Made by a program: the position numbers and the translations under genes
NCBI GenBank assembly: GCA_031275285.1
Contig: JAISOY010000142.1
Coordinates: forward strand, 1-39,038
Direction: 5' to 3'
Source of the DNA: Bacteroidales bacterium
GTDB taxonomy: Bacteria > Bacteroidota > Bacteroidia > Bacteroidales > UBA4181
Length of the DNA stretch: 39,038 nt
Notes under the pieces: model-generated
Told to the model about the DNA's origin: nothing
The model's database searches: none
The model's input: only the letters and a program-made list of their open reading frames with translations
Shown here: positions 9,869-18,115 of the stretch, one piece after another
Numbering within the stretch: position 1 is the stretch's first letter
Layout: each line of letters opens with the position of its first letter

Positions 9869-12208
9869 ATGTTCCGTCATTTTATAAAAGTAGCCTTCAG
9901 AAACCTGTTCAAATTCAAAGTACAGTCCCTCATCAGTATCCTGGGGCTGGCCATCGGGTTTGCCTGTTTTTCATTATCTATGTTCTGGGTACAGTATGAA
10001 AGAAGTTATGATAATTTTCATCCGGAAGCCGACCGAATCTACCGGGTTCGGGAAATTGATAACAGATGGAATACTGATTCCACCGGGATCGTGTTATCAC
10101 CTTGGACAGCGTATCCCCTGGCCGAATTCCTCCGGTCAAATTTCCCTGAAATAATCAGCGCCTGCCAGGTAGAGAGCTATGCTATGCCTTTAAAATCGGG
10201 AAAGGAGATCGATTATTTAGTAGTTGATACCGCTTTTTGCACCCTGTTTGATATTCCTGCGAACAATTTCTTCACTGCCCATATCAATAACATCACTCCT
10301 GTTATCATTACGGAAAGACTGGCAAAGGAATTATTTGGGAATACTGATGTAACCGGAATGACCATTGAAAATATCTGGAACCAGAAATTTGAGATACGAT
10401 CCGTGATCAGGGAATGGCCGGGAAATACCAGTTATCCGTTTGATATGTTAATTCCTGCGGAGATTTGGTATTCATCCAACCGGCTTTCCTGGGGATATCT
10501 TTCGTTCCATACTTATGTATTATTACATCCCCGGGCAAATGCAAATGAGGTACAGAAGAAGATGACAGATCTCAAAACCAGGGAACATCGTCCCAACAGC
10601 TCATTTGCGCTGACGCCCATTAAGGAGCAACATTATAAGAGTCCGGATGAAGGGGAGGAACAGAATGTTAAATACAGCCATATATCCATTTTTGCTATTT
10701 CCGGATTATTGATCATGCTTTGTGCTTTATTCAACTATCTGACGCTTTTTGTCAGCAGGATCATTTCCCGGGGAAAAGAATTAGCCCTGCGCAAAGTCAA
10801 CGGGTCCGCCAATGCACAGGTATTTTCTCTGCTGTTCATGGAGTTTATGTTGATCCTGTTATTCTCCATACTGGCAGGATACTTATTGATCGGTATATTC
10901 CTACCTTCATTCCGTGCATTATCCATGATACAGATGAACAGCTTTATGATCCTTTCGGGCACATTGCTGTACGTATTAGCACTGGTCGCTGTGACAAGTA
11001 TCATCGGCATCATTCCTATCGGTTATTTTTACCGGAGAAACCTACGGGAAATGATGCAGGGGCAGACTGCTACCTTTAGCAGGAACAGGGTCCGTAAGAT
11101 CAGCATCCTCCTGCAGCTTATCATAGGTATAGGTTTTATGTTCTGTGCCGTTGTCTTTTTCCGGCAAATACATTTCCTGACACATACGGATATGGGTATC
11201 GAGCGGAAAAATATCGCAGAGGTAAGCGCTACAAGGTGGAGTACTTTAAAGGTATTGCCTTATTTTGATAAAATCAGGCAGATACCTACTGTGAACGATG
11301 TATTAAAAACATCTTATCCCGGATTTATTGAAAGAAAAAGTTCATCCAGCAAAAATAGTTCGGTGATAAAAAACGGAAAAGAATTTGAGGTGAACTTTAT
11401 GAGCATGTATTGTGAACCGCATTTCTTTGATTTCTATCATATTCAGTTATCAGAAGGAACTTTATTTACGGAGGACAATGCCCATACGGCGGTCATCAAC
11501 GAAACTGCCGCCAGGCAACTGGGAGAAGATCCACAGGTCAAAGAAGAGGTATACCAGGATGAAAGAATCATCGGCGTAGTCAAAGATTTTTATTTTGAAT
11601 CGCCCACAACAAAAATAAAGCCGACCATTATTTATCCATTACATATTAAAAATGGTCTGGACTCAAGGCAACAACTCAGTTTTGTTTACAAATATGAGGA
11701 AGGTACCCGTAAAGAGACGGAGGATGCTGTCCGGAGAATGATCCAGGAAGATCATCCGGGTGAAGAACTGGAATTCCGTTATTCGGAAGATGTATATGAA
11801 AAATACCTCAAGTCTGAAAAATCCCTGATGATCATGTTGGGTTTCATGACCTTTGTTTGTATTATGATTGCCATATTCGGGATCTATTCACTGGCCAGCC
11901 TGACCTGTGAACAGCGGAAAAAAGAGATCGCCATCCGGAAAGTGAACGGAGCCATGGTACATGATATCCTATTATCGTTGTTCCGGGAATATGCGGTGCT
12001 GATCGTTATCGCTTCATTGATCGCTTTTCCCGCAGGCTACCTGATCGTAAAGCCATGGACAGAGGGATATATCAAGCAGGTGAGCATTGACTGGTGGATA
12101 TATGCACTGATCTTTATTATTGTTTGTGTGATTACACTGCTTACCGTCATTTCGCAGGTCTGGAAAGCAGCCCGGCAGAATCCGGCGGAGGTAGTTAAAT
12201 CTGAATAA
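9869..12208 (+). CDS. ABC transporter permease, MacB/FtsX family (permease 5 of 7)
   Basis: 779 aa paralog with N-terminus MFRHFIKVAFRNLFKFK and C-terminus QNPAEVVKSE. It has eight predicted TMs and two MacB-type periplasmic domains. The first contains ELFGNTDVTGMTIE, a normal LFG loop. The second contains AVINETAARQLG and IIGVVKDFYF. The cytoplasmic motifs are SRGKELALRKVNGSA near 301 and QRKKEIAIRKVNGAM near 682, both well conserved. It is most similar to permease 6, sharing the SxTCEQR-KEIAIRKVNGA region, the EQHYKSPDE/RKLHYKNPDG segment and the FDIP segment. It follows permease 4 after 37 bp, and the next gene begins 12 bp after its stop, so translational coupling is plausible. Confidence 0.92.
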   Translation: MFRHFIKVAFRNLFKFKVQSLISILGLAIGFACFSLSMFWVQYERSYDNFHPEADRIYRVREIDNRWNTDSTGIVLSPWTAYPLAEFLRSNFPEIISACQVESYAMPLKSGKEIDYLVVDTAFCTLFDIPANNFFTAHINNITPVIITERLAKELFGNTDVTGMTIENIWNQKFEIRSVIREWPGNTSYPFDMLIPAEIWYSSNRLSWGYLSFHTYVLLHPRANANEVQKKMTDLKTREHRPNSSFALTPIKEQHYKSPDEGEEQNVKYSHISIFAISGLLIMLCALFNYLTLFVSRIISRGKELALRKVNGSANAQVFSLLFMEFMLILLFSILAGYLLIGIFLPSFRALSMIQMNSFMILSGTLLYVLALVAVTSIIGIIPIGYFYRRNLREMMQGQTATFSRNRVRKISILLQLIIGIGFMFCAVVFFRQIHFLTHTDMGIERKNIAEVSATRWSTLKVLPYFDKIRQIPTVNDVLKTSYPGFIERKSSSSKNSSVIKNGKEFEVNFMSMYCEPHFFDFYHIQLSEGTLFTEDNAHTAVINETAARQLGEDPQVKEEVYQDERIIGVVKDFYFESPTTKIKPTIIYPLHIKNGLDSRQQLSFVYKYEEGTRKETEDAVRRMIQEDHPGEELEFRYSEDVYEKYLKSEKSLMIMLGFMTFVCIMIAIFGIYSLASLTCEQRKKEIAIRKVNGAMVHDILLSLFREYAVLIVIASLIAFPAGYLIVKPWTEGYIKQVSIDWWIYALIFIIVCVITLLTVISQVWKAARQNPAEVVKSE

Positions 12209-12220
12209 ATGAATGTGATT

Positions 12221-14506
12221 ATGTTCAAGCATTATCTGAACGTTTCTTTTCGTAATTTTTTTAAGTACAAGACACAAAGTATCATTAGTGTTTTGGGGCT
12301 TGCGATAGGGTTTACCGCTTTTGCCATGTCTGCATTGTGGATACGGTACGAAATGAGTTATGATGATTTTCACCCGAAAGCAGACAGGATTTACAGGATT
12401 CAGATAGCTAGTAATAAATGGGATACAGTGAATGCTGATGCTTCGGAAATAACATCCACTTCACCATATCCTTTAGCGTCCTATCTGAAAGAAAAATTCC
12501 CGGAGATAGAAGATGCCTGTAATATTCGTCCTTCTGAGATGAACGATGATGGGATCATCTTCCTGACTATTGATAGTTCTTTCTGTAATATTTTTGATAT
12601 ACCGGATGTTCCTGAAGATTTTTTTATCAGGAAATCGATCGATCCGGTAGTGGTGACGGACAAATATCGAAAAATCGATTTACTGAAAAGCAAATATAAA
12701 TATACCATACAGCATATTCTTCCCGCCTGGCCGGAAAATACGAATATCCCTTTTAATGTATTGGTACCTGTTTGGCTATGGAATAGTGAAGAAGAGCTAA
12801 ATTCATCAAACTACTCCTTATACCATACTTACATCCTCCTCAAAGAAGGAGCAGATATCCGGTTATTGGAAAAGAAACTGGATAAAATTTTTATTGGGGA
12901 ATCTGATCGTATAATTTCTTTGGTTGTAACGCCTCTGAGAAAATTGCACTATAAAAACCCTGACGGGAATATTAAAACCAATATGCGTTTCAACCATATC
13001 CTGATTTTTTCCGGTTCCGGATTACTGGTGATCTTATGTGCCCTGTTTAATTATCTGACACTTTATATCGGCCATATTCGGATAAGGAGTAGGGAACTTG
13101 CCCTGCGTAAAGTAAATGGGGCCTCAAATACACAGATCATAACCACCTTGTCTTTCGACTTTTTACTGGTATTGATTTTGTCCTTAATCACAGGGGTGAT
13201 ATTCATGGCATTGAGCATTTCTGATTTTAAGGAATATGCAATGATCGGAAGCAGCAACATGAATGTCTTTGCAGAAATAGGGGTATATGCGCTTTTAATG
13301 ATACTCTGTGGGATTATGATTAGCATTTTACCTGTATTTTTATTCCACAGGAAAGCATTACATAATCATCTCAAAGGGAATACGTCAAGAAGCAACCATA
13401 TATTCCGTAAAGCTTGTTTGCTGGTGCAACTGGTAATCAGTTTTGGGTTGATCTTCTGTTCCGCTGTATTTTTTAAACAAATCAATTACCTGTATCATGT
13501 AGACCTGGGTATAAACCGGCACCATATTGCAACGTTCCATATAGAAGGAGTAAAGATGGATACTCCTTATGCTGAGAAGATAAAACAATTACCGGGAATT
13601 GTCGATGCTATTCCTTCCTATCCGGATATTCTTAACACCATGACCACCGGGAAAATAGCTATTACATCATATATGCAAAGTGATGATAAAAGCGAAAAAG
13701 AAAATTATAAGACGATGTCTTATTGGGCCATTGGTGCGGATCCACGATTTTTGGATATTTTCGATATGGAGATAGTCGAAGGAACGAATTTTTCGAATCA
13801 TTTTCCCGGGATCGTCATTAATGAAACGGCAGCCAAAACTTTTGAAGGAAGCGCTGTAGGACAGGAAATATCAGGTGATAAAATAGTGGGAGTAGTCCGT
13901 GATTTTTACATTACTCCTACCAGTCAGGTAAAACCAACAATCATTCAGCAACCCAGATGGGAATATGATATCTTGTACAAGTATGAAGACGGAATGAAGG
14001 AGCAATCAGAAAAAGCAATCATGGAATGGGTGTATAAAGAATTTCCAGATCAGGAAAAACATGATATCCGGTTTACTTATATGGAAGAAGTATTCGAAAA
14101 ATATTTTGAATCCGAAAAGTCCTTACTGATATTGTTACTCATAATGACAGTTGTTTGCATTCTTATCGCTCTTTTCGGTATCTTTTCCATGACTGATCTT
14201 TCATGTGAACAACGACGTAAAGAAATTGCCATCCGGAAAGTAAACGGAGCCGGAATAAAAGATATTCTGGATATTTTTTTCGGAGAATATTTGTTATTGT
14301 TCTTTTTGGCAGCTGTAATTGCATTTCCATCTGGGTATTTTATCATGAAAAACTGGCAGGACAATTATGTCAAACAAACATCTATCGATGCATGGTTGTT
14401 TGTATTGATTTTTTTAGTTGTTACCGTGGTAGTCTTCTTTACGATAATATCAATGATACTGAAAACTGCCCGTGAAAATCCCGCAGAGGTATTAAAATCC
14501 GAATAA
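12221..14506 (+). CDS. ABC transporter permease, MacB/FtsX family (permease 6 of 7)
   Basis: 761 aa, the shortest paralog. I choose the ATG at 12221 (MFKHYLNVSFRNFFKYK) by comparison with the other six. An ATG at 12209 directly abutting the permease 5 stop would add only four residues. It has eight predicted TMs and cytoplasmic motifs IRSRELALRKVNGAS near 289 and QRRKEIAIRKVNGAG near 665. The C-terminus is ENPAEVLKSE. One oddity is the first periplasmic domain: compared with permease 5 it lacks about 11 residues around the LFG...G loop (VVVTDKYRKIDLLKSKYKY runs straight on). The frame is intact, so this is an internal deletion and not a pseudogene. The ATPase gene follows after 52 bp. Confidence 0.91.
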   Translation: MFKHYLNVSFRNFFKYKTQSIISVLGLAIGFTAFAMSALWIRYEMSYDDFHPKADRIYRIQIASNKWDTVNADASEITSTSPYPLASYLKEKFPEIEDACNIRPSEMNDDGIIFLTIDSSFCNIFDIPDVPEDFFIRKSIDPVVVTDKYRKIDLLKSKYKYTIQHILPAWPENTNIPFNVLVPVWLWNSEEELNSSNYSLYHTYILLKEGADIRLLEKKLDKIFIGESDRIISLVVTPLRKLHYKNPDGNIKTNMRFNHILIFSGSGLLVILCALFNYLTLYIGHIRIRSRELALRKVNGASNTQIITTLSFDFLLVLILSLITGVIFMALSISDFKEYAMIGSSNMNVFAEIGVYALLMILCGIMISILPVFLFHRKALHNHLKGNTSRSNHIFRKACLLVQLVISFGLIFCSAVFFKQINYLYHVDLGINRHHIATFHIEGVKMDTPYAEKIKQLPGIVDAIPSYPDILNTMTTGKIAITSYMQSDDKSEKENYKTMSYWAIGADPRFLDIFDMEIVEGTNFSNHFPGIVINETAAKTFEGSAVGQEISGDKIVGVVRDFYITPTSQVKPTIIQQPRWEYDILYKYEDGMKEQSEKAIMEWVYKEFPDQEKHDIRFTYMEEVFEKYFESEKSLLILLLIMTVVCILIALFGIFSMTDLSCEQRRKEIAIRKVNGAGIKDILDIFFGEYLLLFFLAAVIAFPSGYFIMKNWQDNYVKQTSIDAWLFVLIFLVVTVVVFFTIISMILKTARENPAEVLKSE

Positions 14507-14558
14507 GAAAAAGTATAGTTATTATAAAAAAATAAAAACAATTAAAAATAGAAATATC

Positions 14559-15233
14559 ATGATCAAAACTGAAAATTTACAGAAAGTATTCCGTACGGAA
14601 GAAGTAGAAACCTGGGCATTGAACAACATCAACCTGGAAATCAAAGAAGGCGAATTTGCAGCAATTATGGGACCATCCGGTTGCGGAAAGTCTACCTTGC
14701 TGAATATACTGGGATTGCTGGATAATCCTACGGGAGGTAAATATATCCTGAACGGGACGGATGTCAGTAGCTTTCCTGAATCGCAACGGACCAAGTTACG
14801 GAAAGGAGTCATCGGGTTTGTTTTCCAGAGTTTTAACCTGATCGAAGAACTGAATGTCTTCGAAAACATCGAGCTTCCCCTTCTGTACATGGGGGTTTCT
14901 GCTTCGGAACGCAAGCAAAAGGTAAACCAGGCGATGGACAGGATGCAGATCGCACACCGTTCGAAACATTTTCCCCAGCAACTGTCCGGAGGACAACAGC
15001 AACGTGTAGCCATTGCCAGGGCTGTAGTGGCCAATCCCCACATCATACTGGCTGATGAACCGACCGGAAACCTCGATTCGAAAAACGGCAAGGAAGTAAT
15101 GAACCTGCTGACGGAACTGAACAAGGAAGGGACTACCATCGTTATGGTGACACATAGCCAGCACGATGCAGGGTACGCCGGCAGGATCATCAACCTGTTC
15201 GACGGTCAACTGGTCTCTGAAGTCATTTTATAG
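14559..15233 (+). CDS. ABC transporter ATP-binding protein, MacB/LolD type
   Basis: 224 aa cytoplasmic ATPase, the usual length of stand-alone LolD/MacB-type subunits. Walker A is GPSGCGKST at residues 38-46, the Q-loop glutamine is Q90 (VFQSFNL), the signature LSGGQQQ is at 142-148, Walker B IILADE is at 162-167 followed by PTGNLD, and the switch histidine is H199 (VTHS). All catalytic residues are present. It is the only ATPase in an array of seven permeases and lies between the sixth and seventh. A homodimer would suit any one of these fused-dimer permeases, so it probably serves all of them (inference). The long ORF on the opposite strand across this gene is a shadow. Confidence 0.96.
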   Translation: MIKTENLQKVFRTEEVETWALNNINLEIKEGEFAAIMGPSGCGKSTLLNILGLLDNPTGGKYILNGTDVSSFPESQRTKLRKGVIGFVFQSFNLIEELNVFENIELPLLYMGVSASERKQKVNQAMDRMQIAHRSKHFPQQLSGGQQQRVAIARAVVANPHIILADEPTGNLDSKNGKEVMNLLTELNKEGTTIVMVTHSQHDAGYAGRIINLFDGQLVSEVIL

Positions 15234-15295
15234 TTTCTCCTCAAGTGGTGTCCGGACCGGGTCAGCCGGGCATCACTTATTTTTTCCTTTTACCT

Positions 15296-17632
15296 ATGCT
15301 GAAGCATTATTTAAAAGTCGCTTTCCGTAATATATGGAAATATAAAATACAGTCCCTTATCAGTATCGTAGGATTGGCGGTAGGATTTACCTGTTTTGCT
15401 TTGGCAAGCCTGTGGATCCGTTATGAGGAAAATTATGACGGCTTTTATAAAGATGCCGACCGGATATACCTGATCCGTGAAATGGATCAGGTATTGACCG
15501 ATTCATACAGCCGGGGAATGATGCGTAGTATTACACCGGGCCCGCTGGCTGAACATCTGAGAAAGAATTTTCCGGAAGTGGAAAGAAGCACTCATTTTAC
15601 TTATAGTGCCGAATTCCTTGAAGATATAGAATATAACGGACATTCATTCCGGCTACGATCAATCAACATGGACACATCGTTCGTTAAATTATTCGGTTTC
15701 GAATCTGTCGAGGGGGATCTCGGATCCATGGATCTTCCGGGAACGAAAATTGCCATTACAGAGAAAACGGCCCGAAAAATATTCGGTAAGGAACCTGCCT
15801 TAGGAAAAACACTTATTTTATTTAATAACACAGAATATACGGTCAGTGCCGTCATCAGGGATTTGTCCGGGCCCTCCAACTTCCCGTTCGATGTATTGAC
15901 TGCCAGAAGGGGTCTACCCGGAGATAAATGGCATGAAATGGCCTACCTCACTTTCGTAAAGTTATCCCCAAATTCGGATATAAAGAATTTTAAGGAAAAA
16001 CTGAAAGAGATAAAAGTTCCGGTACAATATTCGATGCCGACTGAAACAGGTACTGTAGAAGTAAACTTTGCTTTTGAACCTGTTCCTGTAGCCAGGATAC
16101 GTTCTGATTACCCGTTCGAGGAACCCGAAGTCAGGCAGAACCATATCCGCTTATTCTCCTTATCGGGAATCATTCTGATCGTCTGTTCGTTGTTCAACTT
16201 TTTCACTTTGTTTATTTCCCGTTTCCGCATCAGGCAGAAAGAATTTGCCATCAGACTCGTTAATGGTTCTTCATTGGCTTCATTATTCATCCTTTTACTC
16301 AATGAATTTATTGTGATCCTGCTTTTTGCCGTATTACTGGGAGTGCTGTTCATCCGCGTGTTGCTTCCTGCTTTCAGGCTATTATCACAGGTTCAGACGG
16401 ATATGCCGGTCATTTACAGGGAATCATTGTTGTATACAGGAGGGATCATACTTATTTCCATATTAGTTTTCTTTCTTGCTTTGTTATGGTTCCGTAAACG
16501 AACATTGAGTTCCTCGGTCCGTAGATCGAACCATCATTTATTCCGGAAGGCTTCTATTGTAGTACAACTGGTGATCAGCATCGGTTTTATTTTTTGTACA
16601 TCGGTCATGCAAAGACAACTTCGTCATTTACATACGGTCGATCTCGGATTTGATTACAAAAATATCGGGCAGATCACGATCTTTCCTAGTCTTGATTCTC
16701 AGGAATGGGCGTCGCAGATACTCCGGATTCCCGGAATAAAAAAAGCAGTGACCAAAAATCCACCGTTAATGCCGGCATCATCCCGCGGTCTTTTCAGAAT
16801 TGATAAAGATGGTACTGAAATGCAAATGGTAAAATTTGACGTATTAGAGGATTTTTTTGAGATCTATGGTTTACGTTTACTGGACGGAGCATTTTTAACC
16901 GCCGATGATCCGGAAAACTTGATTGTAATTACCGAGACAACTGCCCGGTTATTAAATCTGCAGCATCCTGTCGGTGAAAAAATATCTCACTATATGGTAA
17001 AAGGAGTAGTAAAAAACATCTATAATGCTTCACCCGTATTGCCTCCCAAACCTATCATTTTCACTTTATCCGACTCTGATAGGACTTCGACTTCTAATCT
17101 TATATTCAGTTATGAGGGTGATACCTGGGAAGGAATAAAGAAAAATATTGATAAATGGCGTGAAGAACATCATTCACAATCCGTTTATTATGACCTGGTT
17201 AGTTCTGAAGATGCGTACAACGACTATTTTCGTTCCGAAGAAGCATTACTAAAACTTCTTGGTTTTATTTCGCTGGTTTGCATTATTATATCTGTTTTTG
17301 GCTTTGTATCGTTGGTCATGCTCACTTGCGAGGAGCGTCGCAAGGAAATAGCCATTCGTAAAGTAAACGGCGCGGAAGTACGGGATATCCTGTTCATTTT
17401 CCTGAAAGAATATTTCCTGCTTTTACTGGTGGGAACCGTTATTGCTTTTCCGGCCGGTTATCTGATCATGAAACCATGGATCGAACAATACACCCTACAA
17501 ACGATAATACCTACCTGGATCTACGGAATTATCTTTTTATCATTATTTGTGATCATTGTTTTTTGTGTTGGCTGGAAAATAATAAAGACAGCCAATGAAA
17601 ATCCAGCAGAGGTGGTAAAAGCAGATAATTGA
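15296..17632 (+). CDS. ABC transporter permease, MacB/FtsX family (permease 7 of 7)
   Basis: 778 aa paralog, last gene of the array. The start is placed at the ATG at 15296 (MLKHYLKVAFRNIWKYK). The frame is open back to a GTG at 15245, but those 17 residues have no counterpart in the paralogs and would nearly touch the ATPase stop. It has eight predicted TMs. The first periplasmic domain has KIFGKEPALGKTL and the second has LIVITETTARLLN and MVKGVVKNIYN. The cytoplasmic motifs are IRQKEFAIRLVNGSS near 312 and ERRKEIAIRKVNGAE near 680. The C-terminus is ENPAEVVKADN. It is nearest to permease 3. It starts 62 bp after the ATPase and ends in a convergent intergenic region with only a weak hairpin (17630-17661). 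Confidence 0.92.
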   Translation: MLKHYLKVAFRNIWKYKIQSLISIVGLAVGFTCFALASLWIRYEENYDGFYKDADRIYLIREMDQVLTDSYSRGMMRSITPGPLAEHLRKNFPEVERSTHFTYSAEFLEDIEYNGHSFRLRSINMDTSFVKLFGFESVEGDLGSMDLPGTKIAITEKTARKIFGKEPALGKTLILFNNTEYTVSAVIRDLSGPSNFPFDVLTARRGLPGDKWHEMAYLTFVKLSPNSDIKNFKEKLKEIKVPVQYSMPTETGTVEVNFAFEPVPVARIRSDYPFEEPEVRQNHIRLFSLSGIILIVCSLFNFFTLFISRFRIRQKEFAIRLVNGSSLASLFILLLNEFIVILLFAVLLGVLFIRVLLPAFRLLSQVQTDMPVIYRESLLYTGGIILISILVFFLALLWFRKRTLSSSVRRSNHHLFRKASIVVQLVISIGFIFCTSVMQRQLRHLHTVDLGFDYKNIGQITIFPSLDSQEWASQILRIPGIKKAVTKNPPLMPASSRGLFRIDKDGTEMQMVKFDVLEDFFEIYGLRLLDGAFLTADDPENLIVITETTARLLNLQHPVGEKISHYMVKGVVKNIYNASPVLPPKPIIFTLSDSDRTSTSNLIFSYEGDTWEGIKKNIDKWREEHHSQSVYYDLVSSEDAYNDYFRSEEALLKLLGFISLVCIIISVFGFVSLVMLTCEERRKEIAIRKVNGAEVRDILFIFLKEYFLLLLVGTVIAFPAGYLIMKPWIEQYTLQTIIPTWIYGIIFLSLFVIIVFCVGWKIIKTANENPAEVVKADN

Positions 17633-17747
17633 TTTCGGAATGAATAGAACAATCGAAATCATCGGGCAGATATTTATGGTCTTCATTAATTAAGTAGATG
17701 TTCATAATTAGTTTCCATTATCATATTTTTATTCCCCTGCTCATGCA

Positions 17748-17931
17748 GTGGTGTTACACCTGGGAGGCCTGAGTTTCCGGAAGCGGGCACCAGTCCTGCA
17801 AAGTGAAGGGGCAAGCCGGAAGCTGTTTGAGCCGTCAGGCGAGTTCTTCCGGCATCCCGTAACGTGCAGTGACTGGTCGCTGAGGAAGCAAGCCTTGATT
17901 TTTGCTTCTTTTTATCAAGAAAAAGAAGGGT
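17748..17931. repeat. GC-rich structured intergenic element, probable dispersed repeat
   Basis: Inside the 482-bp convergent gap 17633-18114, this block is clearly GC-richer than its very AT-rich flanks. It contains spaced inverted pairs ACCAGTC (17789-17795)/GACTGGT (17871-17877) and CTTGAT (17894-17899)/ATCAAG (17914-17919). It ends in a perfect 9-bp stem with a 6-nt loop, CTTCTTTTT/AAAAAGAAG (17905-17928). ORFs cross it on both strands, but neither has a recognisable protein, so I do not call a gene. Sharp base-composition edges and internal symmetry suggest an inserted or dispersed element. Only one copy is in this window. Confidence 0.5.
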
Positions 17932-18020
17932 AAAAAATGATTCCATAGATGTATGATATAATTTTGAACAATTACTTATGAAATAACACTACCAAAACAC
18001 CCAAACATAATAAAAGTAAA

Positions 18021-18115
18021 CATTTAAGTAATACCAATAAATTAATGTCATACTTAATAACCATAATCAATTTGATCAATGCGGCTTAAGAAGACAATAA
18101 ATAGCACTGAGTGCT
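18021..18115 (+). repeat. 95-bp dispersed repeat, copy A
   Basis: Ungapped alignment to the reverse complement of 35181-35275 gives about 79 of 95 identical bases. The right half is the best conserved: TTGATCAATGCG, then CTTAAGAA, then AAATAGCACTGAGTGCT. It ends in the palindrome AGCACTGAGTGCT (18103-18115), which touches the stop codon of the GNAT fusion gene at 18115-18117. No coding frame explains the match. The rest of the 17932-18114 stretch is AT-rich with nothing else recognised. Confidence 0.9.

Noticed and set aside
14522..15193. Long minus-strand ORF of 223 codons opposite the ABC ATPase gene
   Set aside because: It is the antisense shadow of a gene with every ABC ATPase motif, and its translation shows no recognisable domain.
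15245..15295. GTG start giving permease 7 a 17-residue N-terminal extension
   Set aside because: The extension has no counterpart in the other six permeases and begins only 11 bp after the ATPase stop. The ATG at 15296 restores the shared N-terminus.
17630..17661. Hairpin TGATTTCG/CGAAATCA after permease 7 as the operon terminator
   Set aside because: It is only an 8-bp stem with a 16-nt loop and no T-run, too weak to call.
17686..17946. Minus-strand ORF of 86 codons in the 17.6-18.1 kb gap
   Set aside because: It spans the GC-rich repeat-like block and its AT-rich edges. There is no domain, no sensible leader and a competing ORF on the other strand, so it is more likely a repeat than a gene.
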